This document shows, one piece after another, positions 27,525 through 35,295 of a DNA stretch of 47,914 bases (positions are counted from its first letter, which is position 1; every line of letters begins with the position of its first letter). The stretch is from a bacterium TMED161 (GTDB lineage Bacteria; Fidelibacterota; Marinisomatia; SCGC-AAA003-L08; D37C17). Both the position numbers and the translations under genes were made by a program. The notes beneath the pieces were generated by a model. That model saw only the letters and a list, made by a program, of their open reading frames with translations, did no database searches and was not told the origin of the DNA. The stretch is taken from the NCBI GenBank assembly GCA_002171125.1, contig NHHK01000008.1, positions 1 to 47,914 on the forward strand, given 5' to 3'.

Positions 27525-28085
27525 TTAGTTCCAAAAGTTTACATAATCTTCAATTTTTAAATCTGGTATTTTCTTTTTCTTCCCCACTGGAGTACCTATG
27601 TATATATAGCCTATAATTTCTGAATTTTCATCTTCTTTAAAATACTTAAGAATTTTATTATTAAGTGCAAAGATACCAGACCTCCAAATCGCTCCATATC
27701 CTAGAGAATCAATAGAAATTAAAACATTTTGCATTGCTGCTGCTGTTGAAAACATTTGCTCTATTTTTGGCACTTTTGGATGTTCCTGCTTCTTTGTCAT
27801 TGCGACCAATACCATCGGTGCTCTGTATGGTGCATTTTTATATTTATTAATTAGAAGTTCATTTTCAAGATTCATATCATTAATTGCAAAATTTTCAAAG
27901 ATTCTGGAAAGTTTATCAAGTCCTTTACCTTTTATCTCAATAAATCTGGTTGGATGAAGCCAAGCATGATCTGGCGCTCTCATAGCTGCATTATATACGG
28001 CCTGCATTTCTTTATCTGATGGATATGGTAATTCTAAATTTTTATTGGAAACTCTATTTACTATACTATCAATGATATCATTCAT
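27525..28085 (-). CDS. Nitroreductase family protein (YdjA-like)
   Basis: The 186-aa flavoprotein resembles the YdjA/RutE-like branch of nitroreductases: APDHAWLHPTRFIEIKG near the N-terminus for FMN phosphate binding, a central MQNVLISIDSLGYGAIWRSG helix, and GYIYIGTPVGKKKK near the end. Such enzymes are NAD(P)H-dependent FMN oxidoreductases whose natural substrate is often unknown. An AAAGGA ribosome binding site precedes the ATG. A 208-bp gap upstream suggests that it begins a transcription unit continuing into GH1, the nucleotidyltransferase and galK. Confidence 0.88.
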   Translation of the reverse strand: MNDIIDSIVNRVSNKNLELPYPSDKEMQAVYNAAMRAPDHAWLHPTRFIEIKGKGLDKLSRIFENFAINDMNLENELLINKYKNAPYRAPMVLVAMTKKQEHPKVPKIEQMFSTAAAMQNVLISIDSLGYGAIWRSGIFALNNKILKYFKEDENSEIIGYIYIGTPVGKKKKIPDLKIEDYVNFWN

Positions 28086-28293
28086 ATAAATCCTTTATAA
28101 ATTTAAAATTTCAATATTAATCTTCAAAAATCATTTATTTGTCAATGTGATTAATGCATTAAAAACTTTATAACTAAAACTACTATAAAAATTCTATATT
28201 AATTTTAAATTGATTTTGAACATCATGAAGAAGCATCTACATTTACAAAATTAGGTTTATAAAAAAATTAATAGCTGTTAAACTGAAGGCCCT
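28086..28293. other. Intergenic region, about 208 bp, no gene seen
   Basis: This is the longest stretch without a convincing gene outside the riboswitch region. It is very AT-rich with no sustained ORF. It should hold the end of the microprotein transcript and the promoter of the nitroreductase. A TTGACA at 28145-28140 on the minus strand is the only -35-like hexamer, and no matching -10 sits at the right distance. Confidence 0.6.
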
Positions 28294-28455
28294 TCAATCT
28301 ATTTCCTCATAATCAGCATCTTTAAAATCAATCGTTTTTCCACTTCGGGTTCTTTTATGATTCTTCGTCTTAGTTGATATCATAAAAAAACGAGAAATTG
28401 CTCTGTAAATAAAGAAAATAAAAAATAAATATATGATAATTTTAATAATCATCAT
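28294..28455 (-). CDS. 53-aa single-pass membrane microprotein (too short for the ORF track)
   Basis: An ATG at 28455 overlaps the stop of the deoxynucleoside kinase gene as ATGA and opens a 53-codon frame ending TGA. The protein is MMIIKIIIYLFFIFFIYRAI (one membrane helix) followed by a basic linker KTKNHKRTRSG and an acidic end DADYEEID. The helix/basic/acidic layout and the terminal DYEEI resemble short DUF4834-type proteins of Bacteroidota, though this match is from memory. ATGA coupling and the sensible composition argue that it is real. It is the last gene of the fol/dNK block. Function unknown. Confidence 0.72.
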   Translation of the reverse strand: MMIIKIIIYLFFIFFIYRAISRFFMISTKTKNHKRTRSGKTIDFKDADYEEID

Positions 28456-29099
28456 TTAAAAGTTTTCATCGGATTAAAATATCTAGTTCCTTCAGAAGGT
28501 TGTTTAATAAAATCGATAATCTCAGTAAGATCGTTTTTATTATTAACAAAATCTATATCGTTAGTGTTTATTATAATTAATGGCCCCTTATCATATCTAA
28601 AGAAATACTCATTATATATACGGTTTAGATTATCTATATATGAATAATCCATATTTTTTTCAAATTCTCGTCCCCTAATCTTTATATTGTACATCAACCT
28701 ATCAGTCTCTGATTGTAAAAAAATAGTTAAATCTGGATATACGATATTCTTTTGAAGTTCATTAGCTATTCTATTATATAAATCTAGCTCCATATCACCT
28801 AGGTTAAGAGCAGCAAATAGCCTATCTTTATCAAACATGTAATCTGAAATAATGGATTTAGTAAACATATCCATCTGCTGTAGCTGTTGTTGCTGCTTAT
28901 ATCTTGAGAGCAAGAAGAATAATTGTGTTTGCATTGCATATCTACTTCTATCTGAATAGAAATCTTTGAGAAATGGATTATCCTCAAATTTTTCAAGTAC
29001 TGTTTTTGCATCCATTTCTTTAGCCAGCAGGTTTACTAAACTAGTTTTACCTACTCCGATGGTTCCCTCAATACAAATATGATAGGACGATAGACTCAT
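28452..29099 (-). CDS. Deoxynucleoside kinase (dCK/dGK family)
   Basis: The 215-aa protein has the P-loop IEGTIGVGKTSL, a DYMFDKDRLFAALNL segment with the DRF-like substrate motif, YPDLTIFLQ, and the RGREFEKNMDYSYIDNL lid region. It phosphorylates deoxynucleosides for dNTP salvage in the cytoplasm. Genes of this type commonly stand next to folK in Bacteroidota, as here (the start directly follows the folK stop). Specificity between dA, dG and dC cannot be assigned. Its stop overlaps the ATG of the microprotein. Confidence 0.9.
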   Translation of the reverse strand: MSLSSYHICIEGTIGVGKTSLVNLLAKEMDAKTVLEKFEDNPFLKDFYSDRSRYAMQTQLFFLLSRYKQQQQLQQMDMFTKSIISDYMFDKDRLFAALNLGDMELDLYNRIANELQKNIVYPDLTIFLQSETDRLMYNIKIRGREFEKNMDYSYIDNLNRIYNEYFFRYDKGPLIIINTNDIDFVNNKNDLTEIIDFIKQPSEGTRYFNPMKTFK

Positions 29100-29585
29100 T
29101 TAATTAACTTTTCTTAATTTTGAACTATCTGGCAGCAAAGCCAAAAGCTCTTTAACTTTTCTATTTTCATTAACTATAATATAGTTAGAATCTATATCAC
29201 ACCAAGGTTCAAGTACAAACTTTCTTTCTTTAATATTTGGATGAGGAAGTGTTAATTTACTTGATTCAATAATTTGATTTTCACAACAAAGAATGTCTAT
29301 GTCAATTATTCTATTTTCATACCTTTCAACGCTTTTCTCCCTACCCATTTCTGCTTCAATATTTTTAACCTTACTTAGTAATTGTGACGGTGTATAAGAA
29401 GTTGATATTTTAATTACTCCATTCAAGAATGTATTTAAATTTAAATTATACATTGGAAGCGATTCATAAAAGTTTGAAACTTGAATGAATTTTATGTTTA
29501 AGTCATCAGATATTAAATCAACTGATTTATTTAAATTAGATAATCTATCATCGATATTTGAACCAATTCCTAAAAAACAAATCAC
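29100..29585 (-). CDS. folK: 2-amino-4-hydroxy-6-hydroxymethyldihydropteridine pyrophosphokinase FolK
   Basis: FolK pyrophosphorylates 6-hydroxymethyl-7,8-dihydropterin for folate synthesis. The 161-aa protein has FLGIGSNIDDRL at the start, FYESLPMYN, the RYENRIIDIDILCC metal-binding motif (family RWGPRTxDLDIL), and LPHPNIKERKFVLEPW. The start codon is GTG at 29585 and shares one base with the folB stop (TAGTG), so it is coupled to folB, the preceding step of the pathway. Confidence 0.96.
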   Translation of the reverse strand: MICFLGIGSNIDDRLSNLNKSVDLISDDLNIKFIQVSNFYESLPMYNLNLNTFLNGVIKISTSYTPSQLLSKVKNIEAEMGREKSVERYENRIIDIDILCCENQIIESSKLTLPHPNIKERKFVLEPWCDIDSNYIIVNENRKVKELLALLPDSSKLRKVN

Positions 29586-29932
29586 TATCTAATCTTCCTT
29601 AAATTAACTTCAACAGAATTTAGTTTTGAATCTAAAGGAGGAGATTCTTTTTTTATAGATATATCTAAAGATTTGATTTTTTTATTTTTTATTAAATTGT
29701 CACTTATTTCAACTGCTAGAGATTCAATTAAATTATACCTTTTTTGATTGAATGTATCTTTTACTTCATTTATAATTTTTGTATAGTCTACAGTATTTTC
29801 AATTTTATCATTTTTATCCGTGTAATCAATATCAATTGTAAGTGAAATAATGAAATTTTGACCATTTTCTTTCTCTTCTTCGTAAAGGCCATGATATCCA
29901 AATAATTGAATTTCATTAATTTTTATAATCAT
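29585..29932 (-). CDS. folB: Dihydroneopterin aldolase FolB
   Basis: FolB cleaves dihydroneopterin to 6-hydroxymethyl-dihydropterin, feeding FolK encoded directly downstream. The 115-aa protein has the start IKINEIQLFGYHGLYEEEKENGQ with the substrate-binding glutamate, a TVDYTKI segment, NLIESLAVEI, and a C-terminal SIKKESPP with the catalytic lysine. Length is normal. Its start overlaps the TPMT-like gene's stop by one nucleotide (TAATG). Confidence 0.95.
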   Translation of the reverse strand: MIIKINEIQLFGYHGLYEEEKENGQNFIISLTIDIDYTDKNDKIENTVDYTKIINEVKDTFNQKRYNLIESLAVEISDNLIKNKKIKSLDISIKKESPPLDSKLNSVEVNLRKIR

Positions 29933-30528
29933 TATATTTTCTCGAAAATTAAAACTTTTTCACTACCTTTTCGTGGCTCAATTGACTTTGATGAATAGTA
30001 ATTTTTTAAAACCTTGAACCTATCACATGTGTATTTAAGAATTTCATCTATTGAAACGCTAAATGGAGGTCCATCTTCTTCTGTTTTGTCTAAAGGTAAA
30101 AATATTCCAAATAGTATACCTTTGGGTTTCAATAAATTGTATACTAAATCAAAATAATCTTCTCTTCTAATAGGATCTATTGCGCAATAGCAAGTATATT
30201 CAAAAATAAAATCAAATTTGTTATTATATTTTTGAGATAAATCAAATATATCCATATGAACTGTTTTAATTTTTGATTTTTGAGGTATTTTATTTTTCAA
30301 ATTATTAATCGCTTCAATCGAGAAATCTACAGCATAAACAGATAAATTATTATTAGATAGCTCTATAACATCATGACCATTTCCACAGCCTAGAACGCAA
30401 ACATCGCCTTTTATTTTATTATTTTTTAAATGATGTTTTAATATTGGAGTGGATTTACCTAAATCCCACTTAGCACTATTTTCTAAATATAAATTATCCC
30501 AAAAATCTGGATTAGATACTTTTTTCAA
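29932..30528 (-). CDS. TPMT/halide-thiol methyltransferase-like SAM methyltransferase
   Basis: The 198-aa protein starts SNPDFWDNLYLENSAKWDLGKSTP, matching the W-x-x-x-Y..WDLG..TP opening of thiopurine and halide/thiol methyltransferases. The SAM loop VCVLGCGNGHDV follows, then YTCYCAIDPIRREDY, GPPFSVSIDEIL and a C-terminal PRKGSEKVLIFEK. This family methylates small thiols, halides, thiocyanate or selenium compounds. The start codon is TTG at 30528 with a strong AGGAGA six nucleotides upstream. It lies between the cold-shock gene and folB with 1-nt coupling to folB, although no link to folate is known. Confidence 0.8.
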   Translation of the reverse strand: MKKVSNPDFWDNLYLENSAKWDLGKSTPILKHHLKNNKIKGDVCVLGCGNGHDVIELSNNNLSVYAVDFSIEAINNLKNKIPQKSKIKTVHMDIFDLSQKYNNKFDFIFEYTCYCAIDPIRREDYFDLVYNLLKPKGILFGIFLPLDKTEEDGPPFSVSIDEILKYTCDRFKVLKNYYSSKSIEPRKGSEKVLIFEKI

Positions 30529-30538
30529 TGTTATTCTC

Positions 30539-30733
30539 CTAAGTTAGAGAAACATTTACAGCTTGAGGACCCTTAGAAGTTTCTTCTGTATCAAATTTAA
30601 CATTTGCATGTTCACGAATATTTTGGCCTTTTCTTAGACTTGAGATATTAAAGAAATATTCTTCGCCGTCTTTAGCTTCTATAAAGCCCCAACCTTCTAA
30701 ATTTCTCCATAGTTTTACAGTTCCATAGTTCAT
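30539..30733 (-). CDS. Cold-shock-domain protein (CspA-like)
   Basis: The 64-aa OB-fold protein MNYGTVKLWRNLEGWGFIEA has the cold-shock-domain layout. RNP1 reads GWGFIEA in place of KGFGFI, and RNP2 reads EYFFNISSL in place of VFVHFSAI, and GPQAVNVSL matches the usual ending. It probably binds single-stranded RNA or DNA, although the loss of aromatic or basic positions in both RNP motifs could alter affinity. It starts only 2 nt after the stop of the uncharacterised 110-aa gene, so it is part of that operon rather than a free-standing stress gene. Confidence 0.88.
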   Translation of the reverse strand: MNYGTVKLWRNLEGWGFIEAKDGEEYFFNISSLRKGQNIREHANVKFDTEETSKGPQAVNVSLT

Positions 30734-30735
30734 AT

Positions 30736-31068
30736 TTACTTGAATCCTATGTCTGTATCAAATTCACTGGGGAAATCATAACCTTCTCGATTGGGATAAT
30801 GCATAATTGTATCTATATTTCCCCAAGCAATTAGGAAAATCGCATCAACCTTTTCTGTCTTTTGCTCATTTTTAGGTATTGACTGTCCATTTTTATCAAG
30901 TTTATATTTAAAGGTTAATTCAGGATGCTCAACCCATAAACCTAATTGATCTTGACCCATAATTTTAAAATGATTAAGATCTTCAGCAATAGCAATTTTG
31001 GATAAAAAAGATTTATCTCTAAGTGAGATAAATACAATGTCACCAATAATATTTTCTAAACTGAACAA
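30736..31068 (-). CDS. Uncharacterised 110-aa protein
   Basis: No family is recognised. The sequence begins with a beta-rich stretch (GDIVFISLRDKSFLSKIAIAEDLNHFKIMG) that could form a small barrel, followed by WVEHPELTFKYK and a C-terminal acidic tail. It has no signal peptide or membrane helix, so it is probably cytoplasmic. The start is a TTG at 31068 with only a weak CGGA upstream; the next methionine is 36 codons in, so TTG is preferred. It follows the coiled-coil membrane protein gene by 12 nt and precedes the cold-shock gene by 2 nt. Confidence 0.6.
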   Translation of the reverse strand: MFSLENIIGDIVFISLRDKSFLSKIAIAEDLNHFKIMGQDQLGLWVEHPELTFKYKLDKNGQSIPKNEQKTEKVDAIFLIAWGNIDTIMHYPNREGYDFPSEFDTDIGFK

Positions 31069-31080
31069 GTCTAATCCGTA

Positions 31081-31656
31081 TTAATTATTCTCAGCCTGCT
31101 TTGCCGCCTCAGCCTCTTCTTGCTTTCTCAAATCTTCAAGCCAATCCATAATTTTAGGCAATCTCATTAATCTTTCAAGTTTTTCTTTGTTTTCAGCAAC
31201 AACTTTTATTTCAGTCTCGAGTGGCTTAATCCTTTTATTCTCAACTTTTTTGATATCTCTATTAACTTTTTGGATACTTTTCTTTAAGTCTTTATGATTT
31301 TGAGATATTGTTTTATCTAGTTCATCATTTTTCTTTGTTTGCTTTCTTATATAATCATCTAAATCACCACGAATTTTATCAAATCTATTATTAGTAGATT
31401 CAATCTCTTTTTCTAAGTCAGCTCTGAGTGTATCGGTTTTTATTTCAAGATTTTGTACATGTTTTGAAGTGCCAATCCACTTCTTTTCTAATCGAGCGTA
31501 TACTTCTGTAGTTTGCGTAACATCTCCAGTTAGTTGCTCATCATTAAATTCAAGTTGATTCATCGCTTTTTTATCTGCATCTCTAATGACATTCCAATAA
31601 AAAACTAATGATATACTAACCAGAAACAATACAAATGCAATTATTTTTTGTAGCAT
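31081..31656 (-). CDS. Uncharacterised membrane-anchored coiled-coil protein
   Basis: The 191-aa protein has one N-terminal membrane helix (MLQKIIAFVLFLVSISLVFYW) and then about 145 residues of heptad-patterned, highly charged sequence (for example DLEKEIESTNNRFDKIRGDL and KSIQKVNRDIKKVENKR), ending in an EEAEAAKQAENN tail. Topology by the positive-inside rule is ambiguous; an extracytoplasmic coil is most likely. The start overlaps the stop of the 118-aa gene by one base (TAATG). The architecture recalls spacer or tether proteins, but no family was recognised. Confidence 0.7.
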   Translation of the reverse strand: MLQKIIAFVLFLVSISLVFYWNVIRDADKKAMNQLEFNDEQLTGDVTQTTEVYARLEKKWIGTSKHVQNLEIKTDTLRADLEKEIESTNNRFDKIRGDLDDYIRKQTKKNDELDKTISQNHKDLKKSIQKVNRDIKKVENKRIKPLETEIKVVAENKEKLERLMRLPKIMDWLEDLRKQEEAEAAKQAENN

Positions 31657-32012
31657 TACTTATTTTCCTCTTCTTTTTCAGTGGGTTTATCTTCTTTACT
31701 ATCTTTGCTATATAAAGCTAATAATTTTTGCTCCCATTCTTTTTTCTCTTTTTCAGCTTCTTGTTGCTCATCTAAAGTTTTATTGCTTTTCAATTTCCTG
31801 AGTAATGATTGCCTTTTTTTCTCATTAACTTTGAGCTCATCAAAAATAGATTCCATCTCGCTATTAAAGTCTTTAATTGTTTTATCAATTCTTTTTATAA
31901 GTTCATCGAATATTAAAGTTCCATATGTACTGTCTACTCCATTTATAAGATCAGACAAACTATCTTGTAGATAATTACTTCTACCTTCTGGTGTACTCAA
32001 ATCTATAGCCAC
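31656..32012 (-). CDS. Uncharacterised 118-aa soluble coiled-coil protein
   Basis: No family is recognised. The first ~50 residues (DLSTPEGRSNYLQDSLSDLI...) look globular and helical; residues ~50-118 are a charged helix rich in Glu and Lys, likely a coiled coil. No export signal is present. The start codon is GTG at 32012 with GAGGGA just upstream. It overlaps the membrane-anchored coiled-coil gene by 1 nt, so the two may form a pair, one soluble and one membrane-bound. Confidence 0.65.
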   Translation of the reverse strand: MAIDLSTPEGRSNYLQDSLSDLINGVDSTYGTLIFDELIKRIDKTIKDFNSEMESIFDELKVNEKKRQSLLRKLKSNKTLDEQQEAEKEKKEWEQKLLALYSKDSKEDKPTEKEEENK

Positions 32013-32031
32013 GGTTCCCTCACGTTATAAG

Positions 32032-32463
32032 TTATATGTTAATATCATCATCTACCATTTGCTCTTTCTGTTCTAATAATACAGAAAACAAATCTGATTG
32101 GTTAATTGTAATGTAATATACAAGGAATGATAAAATAATTCCTTGAAAAATATAACCTAAGCCAATAAATAATCCAATAACCAGCAATGAAAAAAATAAG
32201 ATTCTATCTCTATTTGGTATTTCGTCAATGAAAATATTACAAATTAAACCAAGAAAAATAAGTGATCCCGCTGAAAACATATAGGGACCTCCAGAATCCA
32301 ATTGATATGAAACAGAAAAAATTGAAGTTGATAAAATACCTATAAAGCTAATTTTAAAATAATTTTCAATTTTTCCTTCTTTAATGATGGTAGTAGTAAG
32401 TATATAAGAAGTAACAGAGCCTATAAGCAGCTTCATTAACATAGCAATTAAAGTTAACATCAA
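32032..32463 (-). CDS. Uncharacterised small polytopic membrane protein
   Basis: The 143-aa protein has about four hydrophobic segments, including residues 1-25 and SFIGILSTSIFSVSYQL, with short polar loops and an acidic C-terminal tail (LLEQKEQMVDDDINI). No motif allows assignment. It overlaps the lepB stop by 4 nt (ATGA) and is followed by the two coiled-coil genes, so it belongs to the same transcript. A role in the envelope is the only context clue. Confidence 0.65.
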   Translation of the reverse strand: MMLTLIAMLMKLLIGSVTSYILTTTIIKEGKIENYFKISFIGILSTSIFSVSYQLDSGGPYMFSAGSLIFLGLICNIFIDEIPNRDRILFFSLLVIGLFIGLGYIFQGIILSFLVYYITINQSDLFSVLLEQKEQMVDDDINI

Positions 32464-33608
32464 TCTACCATCCCAAGTTTTATAATATTAAAATAAGACA
32501 ATGGGTTAAATAAATTTAAATTCTTTGCAAAATTTAAATTTATAACTGAAAATATAGGCGTTCCAAGCACATGGTAGTCTGGCACAAATCCCCAAAATCT
32601 TGAGTCATAACTATTATCTCTATTATCTCCTACCATAAAATAATAGTCGTGTCTCAAGGTGTATGAATCTAAATCCTTTATTTGGACACCATCAATCATA
32701 ACATAATCAATCAATAAATCTTTATTTGCATATAGAGTACCTAAAAGCTGATTAAAACCAGGATGAGTTCTCCATTGCCATGGATTTATTAACATTTTAT
32801 CTTTATAATCAGTAAAACTCTGAGCTATATATTGCTTAGAATCAACAGCTTGTTTGGTCCTTATATGCTGAGGATTGCTGTAAAAACTTTGAAGTTTATA
32901 TTTAAGAAAGCCTCTTGTTCTTGATATTTCTTCAGGGTCAATTGAAGTAAAAGAAAATGCTTTATTTATTATTTTACCATCAGGTCCCTGCTCTTGAATT
33001 CTGATTTGTATATTCGCTTGATCTAGAACCAATAAATTGATTATTGATTCCCAATTGTCTACATTTTTTAAATCCACTTCCATACCTTTGTAGGGTACTT
33101 GAAATGGTTTTATGTTATTTTGATTTTGACCTATTTCTTTAAACTGAGTATACATACCGTACTGCTCATCTAATGGATTTATATATCTTCGAGTTTTATT
33201 TCCACTATCAGGAAACTTCATTTTCTCATCATTAATATAAATATCACCTCTTTCAAGCTTTATTGAGTCTCTTGGAATTCCAATACAGCGTTTAACATAT
33301 TTCTGGAATGGATCTCTAGGATACTCAAAAATGACAATATCTCCATTTTCCACATCTTTAAATTTTGGGAACCTAGTCCAGGGAATATCAAATCCAATTC
33401 TTGTATATGGAATTCCAAGCCATGTGGGTGTTTTCATGCCGTAAATGAATTTATTACCAAATAACATATCCCCTATCATTATTGTATCTTCCATTGACCC
33501 AGTTGGCACGACATAAATCTCAGCTACTGAGGTCTTAACTGTAAATGCAACAATAATTAGTACAATAAGTACGCGAATTTCTTCTTTATAATTTCTTTTC
33601 TTTTTCAT
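32460..33608 (-). CDS. lepB: Signal peptidase I (LepB) with large insertion
   Basis: LepB cleaves signal peptides from exported proteins at the outer face of the inner membrane. The 382-aa protein has an N-terminal membrane anchor, then the catalytic serine in PTGSMEDTI (S38), the catalytic lysine in KYVKRCIGIPRD (K106), and the GDNRDNSYDSRFWGFVP box near residue 340. About 180 residues between the lysine motif and the GDNRDNS box form a large insertion relative to short signal peptidases, as in many FCB-group enzymes. It follows ggt by 1 nt and is coupled by ATGA to the small membrane protein. Confidence 0.96.
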   Translation of the reverse strand: MKKKRNYKEEIRVLIVLIIVAFTVKTSVAEIYVVPTGSMEDTIMIGDMLFGNKFIYGMKTPTWLGIPYTRIGFDIPWTRFPKFKDVENGDIVIFEYPRDPFQKYVKRCIGIPRDSIKLERGDIYINDEKMKFPDSGNKTRRYINPLDEQYGMYTQFKEIGQNQNNIKPFQVPYKGMEVDLKNVDNWESIINLLVLDQANIQIRIQEQGPDGKIINKAFSFTSIDPEEISRTRGFLKYKLQSFYSNPQHIRTKQAVDSKQYIAQSFTDYKDKMLINPWQWRTHPGFNQLLGTLYANKDLLIDYVMIDGVQIKDLDSYTLRHDYYFMVGDNRDNSYDSRFWGFVPDYHVLGTPIFSVINLNFAKNLNLFNPLSYFNIIKLGMVD

Positions 33609-33609
33609 T

Positions 33610-35295
33610 TTAATAAGCTAATGCGCAAGCTGCTCTTCTACTATCAGCTGCTGAAAATTTAATACCTGATGAACCAATTTGTATACAATTTGCTTCACCA
33701 ATAGACCTTCTTTCAGATAATTCATAGCCTTTAGAAGATAAACTAATTAATGTTTCCTCTGAAAATCGATCAGATTCAAAGAAAATTAGATCAGGAAGCC
33801 ACTGATGATGAAACCTAGGAGCATCTACTGCATCCTGAATATTCATTCCAAAATCAATTACATTTACTGCAATCTGGGCTACTGTTGTAATAATTGTTGA
33901 CCCTCCAGGTGAACCCAAAACTAAAAAAAGATTATCTTCAGGGTCATCAACAATCGTTGGAGTCATAGAACTCAACATTCTTTTATAAGGAGCAATAGCA
34001 TTAGCCTCTTTACCAATAAGGCCATACATATTAGGATGTCCTGGTTTTATAGAAAAATCATCCATTTCATTATTTAATAAAAATCCTGCTCCATCAACTA
34101 CAATACCATTTCCATATTTACCATTCAAGGTTATAGTTACACTAACAGCATTACCCCATTTATCAACTACAGAGAAGTGGGTTGTTTCGTCACTTTCATT
34201 ATATCCTTCAATTTCACCTGGCCCCATATCGCTACTCGTAATTATATTATTCTGGTCATAATCGGAAAACCTAAGTTCTGCATATGATTTAGATATTAAA
34301 GTTGAAATTGGTACATCCATGAAATCGATATCGCCTAAAAATTCTGCTCTGTCAGCATATGCTCTTCTCTCAGATTCTACAAAAGGTTGAATATGATTAG
34401 TACTGTGAAAACCTACGCTATCAAAACTAATGGTTTCAAGTTGATTTAATATTTCAGCTAAACAAATTCCTCCTGAAGAAGCGGGAGGCATAGAATAGAA
34501 AGTGTAATCTCTATACTTAAATTTAATAGGATCTCTTTCAATGGGTTTATAGTTAGCTAGGTCAGCTTTTGTTATTATGCCACCAGTTCTTTTCATACAC
34601 TTTAGAATCATGTCAGAAGTAACACCATTATAAAATTCATCAGAACCACCAATAGAAATTCTCCGAAGCGTTTTTGCTAAATCTTTTTGTATAAATAAAT
34701 CACCAACACTATAACTATCTTGTGCAGCAAAAATTTTAGCCGACTCCTCGTCACGAAGAAAGAAAGATCTACTCGCATTTAAATACATTGCATCTCTAAA
34801 AGAAAGTTTAAATCCATTTGTTGCTAATTGAATTGAAGGGCGCAACAAATAATTCCATGATTTAGTTCCAAATTTTTCATGAGCATACTCAAAACCTGCT
34901 ACCGTACCAGGTACACCTGAAGCATGAGCTGTATAAAGGCTCATTCCGCTAATAACCTCACCTTTTTCATCTAGATACATATCTCTCGATGCATTTTGTG
35001 GAGCCACTTCTCTAAAATCAATAGTTTTAACTTCTCCGTCTGATGTTCTAATTACCATAAAGCCACCACCGCCAAGATTACCAGCATTGGGAAAAGTTAC
35101 GCTAAGAGCAAAACCAACTGCTATTGCAGCATCAATTGCATTACCCCCATTTTTAAGAACATCAATCCCAATTTGAGACGCATGTTTGCTTGAAGAGGTA
35201 ACAGCGCCATTCTCACCTATTGCGTCAGGGAAAACTGCAATTAAGCGAGAAAAACTAAGAATTATAATTAAAAGATATTTAAGTACACTTTTCAT
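33610..35295 (-). CDS. ggt: Gamma-glutamyltranspeptidase
   Basis: Ggt cleaves gamma-glutamyl bonds, for example in glutathione, in the periplasm. The 561-aa precursor has a hydrophobic export signal (YLLIIILSFSRLIAVF) and the autoprocessing site at the threonine of DETTHFSVVDKWGN near residue 370, which becomes the catalytic N-terminus of the small subunit. It also has LNNEMDDFS and GSPGGSTIITTVAQ. Both subunits are intact. The stop lies 1 nt before lepB and the start overlaps the end of rnhB by 17 nt. Confidence 0.96.
   Translation of the reverse strand: MKSVLKYLLIIILSFSRLIAVFPDAIGENGAVTSSSKHASQIGIDVLKNGGNAIDAAIAVGFALSVTFPNAGNLGGGGFMVIRTSDGEVKTIDFREVAPQNASRDMYLDEKGEVISGMSLYTAHASGVPGTVAGFEYAHEKFGTKSWNYLLRPSIQLATNGFKLSFRDAMYLNASRSFFLRDEESAKIFAAQDSYSVGDLFIQKDLAKTLRRISIGGSDEFYNGVTSDMILKCMKRTGGIITKADLANYKPIERDPIKFKYRDYTFYSMPPASSGGICLAEILNQLETISFDSVGFHSTNHIQPFVESERRAYADRAEFLGDIDFMDVPISTLISKSYAELRFSDYDQNNIITSSDMGPGEIEGYNESDETTHFSVVDKWGNAVSVTITLNGKYGNGIVVDGAGFLLNNEMDDFSIKPGHPNMYGLIGKEANAIAPYKRMLSSMTPTIVDDPEDNLFLVLGSPGGSTIITTVAQIAVNVIDFGMNIQDAVDAPRFHHQWLPDLIFFESDRFSEETLISLSSKGYELSERRSIGEANCIQIGSSGIKFSAADSRRAACALAY

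Noticed and set aside
28140-28145. TTGACA on the minus strand upstream of the nitroreductase as a -35 box
   Set aside because: No TATAAT-like hexamer lies 16-18 nt downstream; the best match is at about 20 nt with only four of six bases, so chance is likely in this AT-rich gap.
28283-28297. Palindrome CTGAAGGCCCTTCA at the end of the microprotein gene as a terminator
   Set aside because: The arms leave almost no loop and the nearest T-run is about 15 nt away, so it does not look like an intrinsic terminator.
31681-31974. 97-aa plus-strand ORF rich in Ser and Leu
   Set aside because: It mirrors the Lys/Glu-rich coiled-coil gene on the minus strand; low-complexity composition is what an antisense frame of such a gene gives.
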